Assembly: GCA_016791145.1 (NCBI GenBank)
Contig: JAEUNJ010000069.1
Location: 1-64,000, forward strand
DNA: 64,000 nt
From: Rhodocyclaceae bacterium
GTDB taxonomy: Bacteria; Pseudomonadota; Gammaproteobacteria; Burkholderiales; Rhodocyclaceae
Direction of reading: 5' to 3'
Shown here: piece by piece, positions 43,226 through 53,900 of the stretch
How the letters are laid out: every line of letters starts with the position of its first letter
Position numbering within the stretch: the stretch's first letter is position 1
The notes under the pieces: model-generated
Databases searched by the model: none
What the model saw: only the letters and a program-made list of their open reading frames with translations
Told to the model about the DNA's origin: nothing
Position numbers and translations under genes: made by a program

Positions 43226-44443
43226 TCATGCCCCAGGCCGCGGCTTTCGCGGCGCCAGGGCGAAGACCGCGGCCCCGAGGAGCAGCGAGCCCGCCATGCC
43301 GCCGGCCAGCGCCAGCGTGCTGTCCCACAGCAGGGGGGCCAGCACGGCCGCCGTCAACACGTTGGCCCCGGTGTGGATGACGCTCTGGCAACTCGACGCC
43401 AGGCCCCGGCGTTCCGGGAAATGGTCCAGGGCCATCAACTGCATGGACGGCATGGTCATGGCGAGCCCGAGGGCATACAGCGGAAGCGGCAGCAGGGGCC
43501 AGGGAAAGGCGGGCGTGGCCAACGCGTTCAGGATGCCGTTGGCGGCGGCCGCGACGGCCATCAGCCCCATTCCGAGGCCGACCGTCCGGCGTGGCGAAAC
43601 CCGGCCCGCCAGGCGTCCGGAAATCCAGGAACCGGTCATGAGGCCCAGCACCGCGGGGCCGAACATCCAGCCGAAGGCCTGGGCGGAGAGCCCCAGGTGG
43701 CGCATCAGGAAGACCGGGGCCGAGAGCACGTAGAGGAACATGCCGTTGAAGCAGAAGGCCAGTGCGAAGGACAGGCGGAGGAAATCCCCATGGGAGAAGA
43801 CCTGCCCGTAAGCCCGCGACAGCAGCACGGGGTGCAGCGACTGGCGGTGCGCCGGCGGCAGGGTTTCGGGGAGCCGGAACCAGGCGAGCAGGAAGATGGC
43901 CGTTCCGAACACGGCCAGGAAGACGAAGATGCCGTGCCAATCGAACCAGGCGTGGATCCAGCCGCCGATCACCGGCGCGACCGCCGGCGCGATGCCGAAC
44001 AGGATGGCGATGTGCGACATGAGCTTCTGGGCCGCGGCGCCGTCGAAGAGGTCGCGCACCACGGCCCGGGACACCACCATCCCCGTGCCGGCGCACAGGC
44101 CCTGCAGGGCGCGTCCGATCCACAGCATCTCGATGCGTTGCGCGAAGACGCAGACCAGGGTGGCGAGCACGTAGAGGACGAGCCCGCCGAGGATGACCCG
44201 CCGCCGGCCGAGGGCGTCGGACAGGGCGCCGTGCCACAGCATCATGAAGGCGAAGGGCAGCATGTAGGCCGTCAGGGTCTGCTGGACCTGCAGTTCCGTC
44301 GCGCCCAGCGCGCCGGCCATGGCCGGGAAGGCCGGCAGGTAGGTGTCGATGGAGAACGGGCCGATGGTGGACAGGGCGGCGAGCAGCACCACCAGGCCCG
44401 GTGGCGCCCGGCCGTGGCGGTCGGGAGGCGCCGGTTCAGCCAC
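43226..44443 (-). CDS. Bcr/CflA-type MFS multidrug exporter
   Basis: A 405-residue transporter with about 12 hydrophobic helices. The segment FSIDTYLPAFPAMAGALGA and motif A variant GALSDALGRRRVILGG are typical of the Bcr/CflA drug:H+ antiporters. The GTG start at 44443 overlaps the end of comM by 8 bp, so the genes are probably co-transcribed. The substrate is unknown. Confidence 0.88.
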   Translation of the reverse strand: MAEPAPPDRHGRAPPGLVVLLAALSTIGPFSIDTYLPAFPAMAGALGATELQVQQTLTAYMLPFAFMMLWHGALSDALGRRRVILGGLVLYVLATLVCVFAQRIEMLWIGRALQGLCAGTGMVVSRAVVRDLFDGAAAQKLMSHIAILFGIAPAVAPVIGGWIHAWFDWHGIFVFLAVFGTAIFLLAWFRLPETLPPAHRQSLHPVLLSRAYGQVFSHGDFLRLSFALAFCFNGMFLYVLSAPVFLMRHLGLSAQAFGWMFGPAVLGLMTGSWISGRLAGRVSPRRTVGLGMGLMAVAAAANGILNALATPAFPWPLLPLPLYALGLAMTMPSMQLMALDHFPERRGLASSCQSVIHTGANVLTAAVLAPLLWDSTLALAGGMAGSLLLGAAVFALAPRKPRPGA

Positions 44444-45929
44444 CGAGGCCCCGGCGGTACTGGATGGCCTCGGCGACGTGGGGGCCGCCCACCCGGTCGC
44501 TGGCGGCCAGGTCGGCGATGGTGCGCGCCACCTTGAGGATGCGGTGATAGGCGCGGGCGGAGAGATCGAGGCGGAGCATCGCCTGCTTCAGCAGCAGGGC
44601 GCCGGCCTCATCGGGCAGGCAGTGGGTATCCACCTCGTCGGGGGTCAGGCGGGCGTTGGGCTTGCCCTGGCGGGCGGACTGGCGCTCCCGGGCGGACTGC
44701 GCCCGTTCCCGGACGGCGGCGGAGGATTCGCCGGTCCCCCGCGCCGCCAGTTCCCGCTCCGGCACCGCCGGCACCTCGACCATCAGGTCGATGCGGTCCA
44801 TGAAGGGCCCGGAGAGCTTGCCGCGGTAGCGCGCCACCTGGTCCGGCGTGCACCGGCATTTGCCGTTGGCATGGCCCAGCCAGCCGCAGGGACAGGGATT
44901 CATCGCCGCGACCAGTTGGAAGGCGGCCGGGAAGTCGGCCCGCCGGGCGGCCCGGGAGACGCAGATGCGGCCCGTTTCCAGGGGTTCGCGCAGCGCCTCG
45001 AGGACGCGGCGGTCGAATTCGGGGAGTTCGTCGAGGAACAGCACGCCATGGTGGGCCAGCGATATCTCCCCCGGCCGCGGCACGCCGCCGCCGCCCACCA
45101 GGGCCGGCGCCGAGGCGGAGTGGTGCGGCGAACGGCAGGGCCGCCGGCCCCAGGCGGCGGGCTCGAAGAGCCCGGCCAGGGAAAGCACGGCCGCGCTCTC
45201 CAGGGCTTCCCGCTCGCTCATCGGGGGCAGCAGCCCGGGCAGCCGCTGGGCGAGCATGGACTTGCCGGTTCCCGGCGGGCCGCTCATCAGCAGGCTGTGG
45301 CCGCCGGCGGCGGCCACCTCCAGGGCCCGCTTGGCCTGGGCCTGGCCCTTCACCTCGGCCAGGTCCGCCATGGGGTGCGCCGCCGCCGGGGCTGCGCCGG
45401 CAAAGGGCGCCAGGGGCGCGGACCCGTCCAGGTGGGCGCAGACCTCGAGCAGGCTGGATGCCGGCAGGATGCGCGCGTGGCGCACCAGGGCGGCCTCGGC
45501 GGCGCAGTCGCGCGGCAGCACGAAGGCGCATCCGCCGCCCGAGGCGGCGAGGCACATGGCGAGCGTGCCGCGCACCGCCCGCAGCCCGCCGGACAGGGAC
45601 AGTTCGCCGACGAACTCCAGGTCCGCGGGCGCCCCGGCGCGCAGTTGTCCCGATGCCAGCAGGATCCCCAGCGCGATGGGCAGGTCGAAGCGGCCGGATT
45701 CCTTGGGCAGGTCGGCGGGCGCCAGGTTCACGGTGATCCGGCGGGCGGGGAACTCGAAGCCGCAGTTCTGGATCGCCGCCCGGACCCGGTCCCGCGACTC
45801 CTTTACCTCGGTCTCCGGCAGTCCGACGAGGGTGAAGGCCGGGAGCCCCGGCGCCAGATGCACCTCCACCGTCACTTCCGGCGCGGCGAGGCCGTCGAGG
45901 GCGCGGCTTTTCAGGATGGCGAGGGACAT
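44436..45929 (-). CDS. comM: ComM/YifB-type Mg-chelatase-like AAA+ ATPase
   Basis: A 497-residue AAA+ protein. The N-terminal Lon-like domain (LPAFTLVGLPETEVKESRDR) is followed by Walker A GPPGTGKSMLAQRLPG and Walker B GVLFLDELPEFDRRVLEALR. The zinc-binding PCPCGWLG region and the C-terminal helicase-associated domain (LSARAYHRILKVARTIADL) complete the family. ComM promotes branch migration during natural transformation in studied species. Confidence 0.9.
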   Translation of the reverse strand: MSLAILKSRALDGLAAPEVTVEVHLAPGLPAFTLVGLPETEVKESRDRVRAAIQNCGFEFPARRITVNLAPADLPKESGRFDLPIALGILLASGQLRAGAPADLEFVGELSLSGGLRAVRGTLAMCLAASGGGCAFVLPRDCAAEAALVRHARILPASSLLEVCAHLDGSAPLAPFAGAAPAAAHPMADLAEVKGQAQAKRALEVAAAGGHSLLMSGPPGTGKSMLAQRLPGLLPPMSEREALESAAVLSLAGLFEPAAWGRRPCRSPHHSASAPALVGGGGVPRPGEISLAHHGVLFLDELPEFDRRVLEALREPLETGRICVSRAARRADFPAAFQLVAAMNPCPCGWLGHANGKCRCTPDQVARYRGKLSGPFMDRIDLMVEVPAVPERELAARGTGESSAAVRERAQSARERQSARQGKPNARLTPDEVDTHCLPDEAGALLLKQAMLRLDLSARAYHRILKVARTIADLAASDRVGGPHVAEAIQYRRGLGG

Positions 45930-46030
45930 GATGAACGGGAGGCGGGCCTGGGCCCGAGTCTACCGGAGATGCGGCGCGCCCTTCGCCGCGCCGGGTCGCG
46001 CGACGGCCGCGGGGGCGTACCCGCGCGGGA

Positions 46031-46261
46031 TCAGCGCCGCTCGAATTCGGCCACCCGCGCCTCCAGGGCGGCCAGGCGCTCCCGGGCCTTTTCCAGCAGG
46101 GCCACCTGCACCTCGTACTCCTCCCGGGTCACCAGGTCGAGGCGCGAGAAAAGGCCGCCCAGCAGGGCGCGCAGGTTCTTCTCCAGGTCGGCGGCCGGCG
46201 AGGCGGCGGCCAGCTTGGAAATCCGGGCGCTGAAATCGTCGATGGTGTCGGGCTTGAGCAT
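46031..46261 (-). CDS. ubiK: Ubiquinone biosynthesis accessory factor UbiK
   Basis: A 76-residue helical protein ending in a coiled coil (EYEVQVALLEKARERLAALE), matching the UbiK/BMFP family that assists aerobic ubiquinone synthesis with UbiJ. The ATG at 46261 is preferred. It lies divergent from the nitrogen-regulated porin unit and upstream of comM on the same strand. Confidence 0.88.
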   Translation of the reverse strand: MLKPDTIDDFSARISKLAAASPAADLEKNLRALLGGLFSRLDLVTREEYEVQVALLEKARERLAALEARVAEFERR

Positions 46262-46340
46262 GGGGAGGGGCCTCTCGGGCGGGGGCGGCAACTCCCCCGG
46301 GGAAGGTCCGGCGAGTCTAGCACGGGGGTCCCGGAGGCCG

Positions 46341-46386
46341 TGCACTCCTTTGGTGCGCCGGCGGGACCATGCACCATGCTGGTGTG
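46341..46386 (+). promoter_or_regulatory. Two NtrC-type enhancer sites
   Basis: TGCACTCCTTTGGTGCG (46341-46357) and TGCACCATGCTGGTGTG (46370-46386) match the NtrC consensus TGCACY-N5-GGTGCA with one mismatch in the first and two in the second. They lie about 65-110 bp upstream of a sigma-54 promoter, as expected for enhancers. They also sit just upstream of ubiK on the other strand. Confidence 0.8.
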
Positions 46387-46450
46387 CCGGCCGGTCCCCG
46401 ATTTTGGGCCTCGGGCCGGTGAACCTCTGTTTTCATTGGGGAAACCTGGC

Positions 46451-46466
46451 TGGCACGGGCCGTGCT
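46451..46466 (+). promoter_or_regulatory. Sigma-54 promoter of the porin-glnK-amtB unit
   Basis: TGGCACGGGCCGTGCT carries the GG (-24) and GC (-12) pairs with exactly 10 bp between, close to the consensus TGGCAC-N5-TTGCT. Transcription should begin near 46476, giving a leader of about 33 nt before the porin gene. Confidence 0.88.
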
Positions 46467-46508
46467 AAGAGTGGGTCGCAGTCTGCATTCTTCTTCGGAG
46501 ATAACACT

Positions 46509-47345
46509 ATGCGCAAACTTCTCGTTGCATCCGCCGTGGCGAGCCTCTTCGCGGGCTCCTCCTCCGTCTTCGCCCAGGCCGCCGCGCCGGCATCGCCCCA
46601 CACCTTCACGGGCAACGTGGCGCTGGTCAGCGACTACCGGTTCCGTGGCGTGTCCCAGACCTACAAGCTGCCCGCCGTCCAGGGCGGCTTCGATTACTCC
46701 CACGCCAGCGGCTTCTACGTCGGCACCTGGGCGTCCAACGTGAGCGGCAACCTGTATCCGAACGGCGCCGGCCTCGAGTGGGACTTCTACGGCGGCTACA
46801 AGTTCGAGCCCATCCAGGACCTGGGGATCGACGTGGGCGTCCTGTACTACTGGTACCCGGGCGCCTACTACAACGTGGCGACCCGCGACAAGTTCAACAA
46901 CACGGAGATCTACCTGGGCCTGACCTACAAGTGGTTCTCGGCCAAGTACTCCCACGCCGTCAGCGATTATTTCGGCATCAAGGGCAACACCTACTCGGGC
47001 TATGCCGGCATCAATGCCGACGGCACCCCGACCGGCAATACCATGCCCGTGACGACGGCGAATTCGCGGGGCTCCGGCTACCTGGACCTGAACGCCAACT
47101 TCGAGATCATGGACAAGACGACGCTGGGCCTGCACGTCGGCCACACCTCGGTGCGCCATTTCGGCGACCTGAGCTACACCGACTACAAGATCGGCCTGAC
47201 GCGGGATTTCGGGTGGGCGACCCTGGGTGCCGCGGTGGTCGGCACCAATGCCAAGACCCAGTACTACCGCTACTGCAACACGTCGCCGAACTGCAAGGAC
47301 CCGCGCGACACCACGCTGGTGCTCTCCATCAGCAAGACGTTCTGA
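46509..47345 (+). CDS. TorF-family putative outer-membrane porin
   Basis: A 278-residue beta-barrel protein with a signal peptide (about 1-22, SSVFAQ). Alternating aromatic and polar strands (NVALVSDYRFRGVSQTYKLP, GLEWDFYGGYKFEP, LGLTYKWFSAKYSHAVSDYF) end in a C-terminal Phe, as outer-membrane proteins do. Family members are uncharacterised porins. The sigma-54/NtrC control and the glnK-amtB genes downstream imply a role in uptake of a nitrogen source, an inference from context. A disulfide may form between the two Cys in the last loop (YCNTSPNC). Confidence 0.8.
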   Translation: MRKLLVASAVASLFAGSSSVFAQAAAPASPHTFTGNVALVSDYRFRGVSQTYKLPAVQGGFDYSHASGFYVGTWASNVSGNLYPNGAGLEWDFYGGYKFEPIQDLGIDVGVLYYWYPGAYYNVATRDKFNNTEIYLGLTYKWFSAKYSHAVSDYFGIKGNTYSGYAGINADGTPTGNTMPVTTANSRGSGYLDLNANFEIMDKTTLGLHVGHTSVRHFGDLSYTDYKIGLTRDFGWATLGAAVVGTNAKTQYYRYCNTSPNCKDPRDTTLVLSISKTF

Positions 47346-47356
47346 ACGAAGCATGA

Positions 47357-47764
<408 letters not shown>

Positions 47765-47779
47765 AGGGGAGTGCCAGTC

Positions 47780-49258
<1,479 letters not shown>

Positions 49259-49265
49259 TCCCCGG

Positions 49266-49347
49266 ACGGTCCGGCGCGCCGCGCCGGACCGCGGGATCCT
49301 CCGTCTCCACTGCGGTTCGGGCGTCCCAAGGGGCGCCTGTTTTTTTT
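49266..49347 (+). terminator. Terminator region after amtB
   Basis: A perfect hairpin GGTCCGGCGC with GCGCCGGACC lies at 49268-49290. About 30 bp later GGCGTCCC, AA and GGGGCGCC (49320-49337) are followed by TGTTTTTTTT, a good rho-independent terminator. The rest of the gap up to 49543 shows no gene. Confidence 0.85.
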
Positions 49348-49543
49348 GGCGCCGCCTTGCCGGCAAGGTCGCTCCCCGGGAAGCACGTTCGTGTCCCGGG
49401 GGGTGCGTTCCGGTTGCGCCGGGCACCTCATGTTCCTACAATCGGAATATCCATCAACAGAGTCCTGCGCCCCCGCGCCGCCGGTGCCGAAAGCCGGTTG
49501 GCGGCCGAAGGGTAGAGGGCCATAAAATCAAAGAGTTGCATTC

Positions 49544-50884
49544 ATGCCCCGACGCCATCCCCAGCCAGTTTGCGCAATCCTGTTCGCGGCGGGGATGGCG
49601 GTTTCCGGAACGGTCGGTGCGGAAACCCTGATGGAGGCCTACCGGCAGGCCGTCGCCAACGATCCCAGGCTCGCCTCGGCGCGGCTGGATCACCAGGCCA
49701 GCGAAGAGGTGGTCCGGCAGGCGCGTGCCGGCCTCCTGCCCTCCGTGATCCTGGACCTGGAGAAGACCCAGGAACGCCAGAACATCCTGAGCAGCCAGAA
49801 CACGGTCATCGGTGCCGGCACCAGCACCTTCCCGATCCGGCAGCACACGCTGACGATCACCCAGCCCATCTTCAAGAAGGCGGTATGGGACCGGCTGGCG
49901 CAGACCGAGGCGGGGGTCCGCCAGGCCTATGCCAATCGCCTGGCCGCCGAGCAGGGCCTGATGGTCCGCGTGGCGACCGCCTACCTGGGCGTGCTGGCGG
50001 CCCGGGACAGCCAGGGATTCGCCGCGGCCGAGCGCCAGGCCGTGGTGAAGCAGTTGCAGCTGGTCGAGGAAAGGGTGGCGCGGGGCCTGGCGGCCGCCGG
50101 CGCCCTGCACGAGGCGAGGGCCCGCCACGCCCAGGTCAGCGCCCGGGAACTGGAGGCCGCGAACGTCCTGGCGGATGCCCAGCAGGGCCTGCGGGAGATG
50201 ACCGGGCAGCTCATCACCCAGTACCGCGGCATACGGGAGGACATCCCGCTGCAGTTGCCGGAGCCGGCCATCGCCGACCGGTGGGTCGACACCGCCCTGG
50301 CGCAGAATCTGGCCGTCGAGGCGAAACGCCAGGCCGTGGAGGCGGCCCAGAAGGAGGTGGACCGGCAACGGGCCGGCTACCTGCCGACCCTGAACCTGGT
50401 CGGCACCTACAACAACCGGAAGCAGGGCGGCACCCTGTTCGGCGGCGGCAGCCACGTGGAAACCGGCGACCTGTCGCTGAAGCTCTCCATGCCGATCTTC
50501 GAGGGGGGGCTCACCACCGCCCTGACCGACGAGGCCGCGGTCCGCTACCAGAAGTCGCTGCAGGACCTGGAGCAGGAGCGGCGCGTCGCCGAGCGGCAGG
50601 CCCGGGCCGCCTTCCAGGGTGTCGTGTCGAGCATCGCCCAGGTCCAGGCCCTGCGCCAGGGGGTCGTCTCCCAGACCAGCGCCCTGGACCTCAAGCAGGA
50701 AGGCTACAAGGCCGGCGTGGCCACCGTCCTGGCGGTGCTGGATTCCCAGCGCGACCTGTACATGGCCAAGCGGGACTACGCGAAGGCCCGCTACGACTAC
50801 CTTCTCTATCGCCTGCGCCTGAAACAGGCCGCCGGCAGCCTGTCCGAGGAGGATCTCGAAGGGGTGGGCCGCCTCGCCGACTGA
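49544..50884 (+). CDS. TolC-family outer-membrane protein of a type I-like export system
   Basis: A 446-residue TolC-type protein with a signal peptide (about 1-26, GTVGAE). The type I secretion pattern is seen in LMEAYRQAVANDPRLASARLDH, ITQPIFKKAVWDRLAQTEAG, the repeat half SLKLSMPIFEGGLTTALTDEAAVRY and the ending GVATVLAVLDSQRDLYMAKR. The gene is 34 bp upstream of the giant protein gene, so it is the likely exit duct for it. Confidence 0.9.
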   Translation: MPRRHPQPVCAILFAAGMAVSGTVGAETLMEAYRQAVANDPRLASARLDHQASEEVVRQARAGLLPSVILDLEKTQERQNILSSQNTVIGAGTSTFPIRQHTLTITQPIFKKAVWDRLAQTEAGVRQAYANRLAAEQGLMVRVATAYLGVLAARDSQGFAAAERQAVVKQLQLVEERVARGLAAAGALHEARARHAQVSARELEAANVLADAQQGLREMTGQLITQYRGIREDIPLQLPEPAIADRWVDTALAQNLAVEAKRQAVEAAQKEVDRQRAGYLPTLNLVGTYNNRKQGGTLFGGGSHVETGDLSLKLSMPIFEGGLTTALTDEAAVRYQKSLQDLEQERRVAERQARAAFQGVVSSIAQVQALRQGVVSQTSALDLKQEGYKAGVATVLAVLDSQRDLYMAKRDYAKARYDYLLYRLRLKQAAGSLSEEDLEGVGRLAD

Positions 50885-50918
50885 TGCCGGCGGCGGATCC
50901 GCGAGCAAGGAGAAGCTG

Positions 50919-53900
50919 ATGGTCGTGCAGATCGCCCAGCGCACCGCCCGCCGCCTGACCAAGGGCTTCCGGGCCGCCCTTTCCGCGGCACCGGCCCCCC
51001 GCGCCCCCGCGCTCCCGCCTTTCCGCCGCCGGGTCATCTTCGAGGCCCTGGAGCCCCGCCTGCTCCTTTCGGCCGACCTGCCCGTCCTGCCGCCCCAGCC
51101 GGACGCCCAACTGCCGGCGCAGGCGCAGCCCGTGGAGGCCGCCGCGCTGATTCACGACCTTCCCGCGCCATTGCCGGTCTTCGATGCGATGGGCGACGGG
51201 ATGGACGCAGGGGTGATCGATCCGGGCGCCCTGGCGGCGGGTCCCGCCGTCGCGGCGCCCGTCGCGGGTTCCGATCCGGCGGGCACCGGCCCGGTGCCGG
51301 AACAGCTGGTGATCGTGGACCCGCGGGTCGCCGGGGCCCTTGACCTGCCCGGTTCCGTGCCGGGCGTGCGTTTCCTGGTCCTGGCCGCGGGCGAGGACGG
51401 CCTGCGCCAGATCACCGACGCCCTGGCCGGCGAAAGCGACCTTGCCGCCATCCACGTGCTCACCCACGGGGCCACGGGTCTCCTGGACATCGCCGGCACC
51501 CTGCTGGACGCGGCGAGCCTGGCGGCCCGGGAGGCCGAGATCGCGGCCTGGGGCAAGGCCCTGGCCGCCGGCGGCGACATCCTGCTCTACGGCTGCGACG
51601 TGGCCCAGGGGGCCCAGGGGCTGCGCTTCCTGGAACGGCTCGCCGCCGCCACCGGCGCCGACGTGGCCGCCTCCACCGATGCCACCGGCGCCGCGGCCCG
51701 CGGCGGCGACTGGCATCTGGAAGCCTCGGTCGGCGCCGTCGAGACGGCACCGCTGGCCTTCCACCTGACCGACGGCGTGCTGGCGGACTTCGTCGGCACC
51801 TCCGGCAACGACAACTTCAGCGGCACCGGCGGCGCCGACAACTTTTCCTTCAGCATTGCCAACCTGGCCGCCACGGACACCGTGGCCGGCGGTGCCGGCG
51901 CCGATGCCCTGATCGTCACCAGCGCGGGCACCATCACCGACGCCGTGTGGGCCAAGGTCACCGGCGTCGAGACGCTGCAACTGGCGGCCGCCGGCAACAC
52001 CGCCGAACTGGGTGCCACCGTCGATGCCGCGGTGGCCACGGCCACGGGCGCTGCCCTGACCGCCACCGGCGGTGCCGGCGCCGACACGCTGGCGATCGGC
52101 GACGGCTGGGCCCACGCCGTCACCTTCGACGGGGCCGGCGGCAGCGACACCCTGGATTTCTCCGGCTATTCGGGCGACCTCGCCTTCACCGTCAAGCTCG
52201 ACGGCAGCATCGTCGTGAAGGCCGGGGCCACCCTCCTCGCGACGGCCACCCACGTGGAGAACCTGATCGGCGGCGGCGGCGACAACGTCTTCACCTTCGA
52301 GGACGGGGCGGTGCTGGCAGGCGCCCTCACCGGCGGCAGCGGCGGCGCGAACACCCTGGACCATTCCGCCAATACCACGGGCATCACCGCGAACCTGGCG
52401 GCCGGCACGGCCACGGGCGTCGGCGGCGCCGTCTCGGGCATCCAGAACGTCACCGGCGGCACGGGCGACGACGAGATCGCCGGCGACGGGGAAGCCAACG
52501 AACTGGCCGGTGGCGGCGGGGCCGACACCCTGGCCGGCGGCGCCGGCGACGACAGCCTGGCCGGCGGATCCGGGGACGACACCTACCTGTTCGCGGAAGG
52601 CTGGGGTGATGACGTTGTCACGGAGACGGGCGGCACCGACAGCGGCGACTTCTCGGCCGTCACCTCCGGCATCGCCTTCGACATCGGCGTCGGCACCCTC
52701 GGCGCCGACGACGGCGCCGACGTCCTCTCCGCCAACGGCATCGAGAACCTCACCGGCGGATCCGGCGACGACGTCTTCGCCTTCGCCAAGTCCGGCAGCG
52801 CCATCCTCGCGGGCGACCTGGCGGGCGGCGGCAGCGTCGATGGGGATGTCCTCGACTATTCCAGCCTGGCCGACAGCCTGGACCTCACCGGGTCCGGCGA
52901 GATCGGCGACGGTGCCGGCGGCGACCGGGCACCCCGGGTGGGCGGCAGCGCCACGGGCATCGGGAAGGTGCAGCATCCGGACACGGCCATCGAGGCCCTG
53001 GACGTGGCCTTCGACAACCTGGAGAACGGCTTCGCCAGCCTGTTCGGCGGCCTTTCCCTGCCCCTGGTGGGCGACATCGGGAGCGGCATCGAGGACTTCC
53101 TGGCCGACCTGCATGCCCGCATGGTCGATCCCTTCGCCACCGCGCTGCTCACCGACGACCTGACGCTGACCACCGACGCCATCATCAAGACGACGCTGGA
53201 GTCCGGCCTGACCTTCGAGCTGGCCGGCGGCGAGGTCAGCGTCACGCTGCCCGGCCTCACGGCCCTGGAAGTCCGGATGGAACTGCACGGGACCATCTGG
53301 GAGAAGGATGTCTCCATCGATTTCGCCGGCGCGGCGCCGGGCCTGGGGCTGACCATCGACGGCGACATCCATCTCGCCTTCACCTACGACTTCACCCTCG
53401 GCATCGGCGTCGATTTCACCAGCGGCGATTTCTACCTGATCACCGCCGGCTTCGAGGACGACCCCCTCACCGCCGAGGACGAATCGGGGCCCGAGGAATT
53501 CCGGATGACGCTGGAGGCCACGCTGCCCGAGGACTTCACGGCCACCGGCGTGCTGGGCTTCCTGCAACTGGACATTGCCGAGTTCACCGACGACGTCAAG
53601 TACTTCGACGACCAGCACGACGACGGGCAGCGCAGCGGCATCACGGCCGAGTTCACCGTGGACGTGAGCGACCCGGACGACGACGGCAGGCTCACGCTGA
53701 CCGAGATCAGCGCCCCGGGCTTCAGCTTCCTGGACCACATCGTCGCCGATTTCCATGCCGGCATCGACGTGGACCTGAAGGGGGAGGTGTCCGTCGCGGG
53801 CAGCGCGGTGATCCCGCGCATCATCACCATCTTCCACTACGAGCAGGACCTGCTGGACGTGCACCTGGCCTTCGGGGCCGGGGGCGTCACGATGACGGGC

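Noticed and set aside
50691-53864. 1057-codon minus-strand frame over the start of the giant gene
   Set aside because: It is opposite the LEPR-XLL and DUF4347 coding sequence, and its Val/Gly/Gln/Asp-rich product has no family features.
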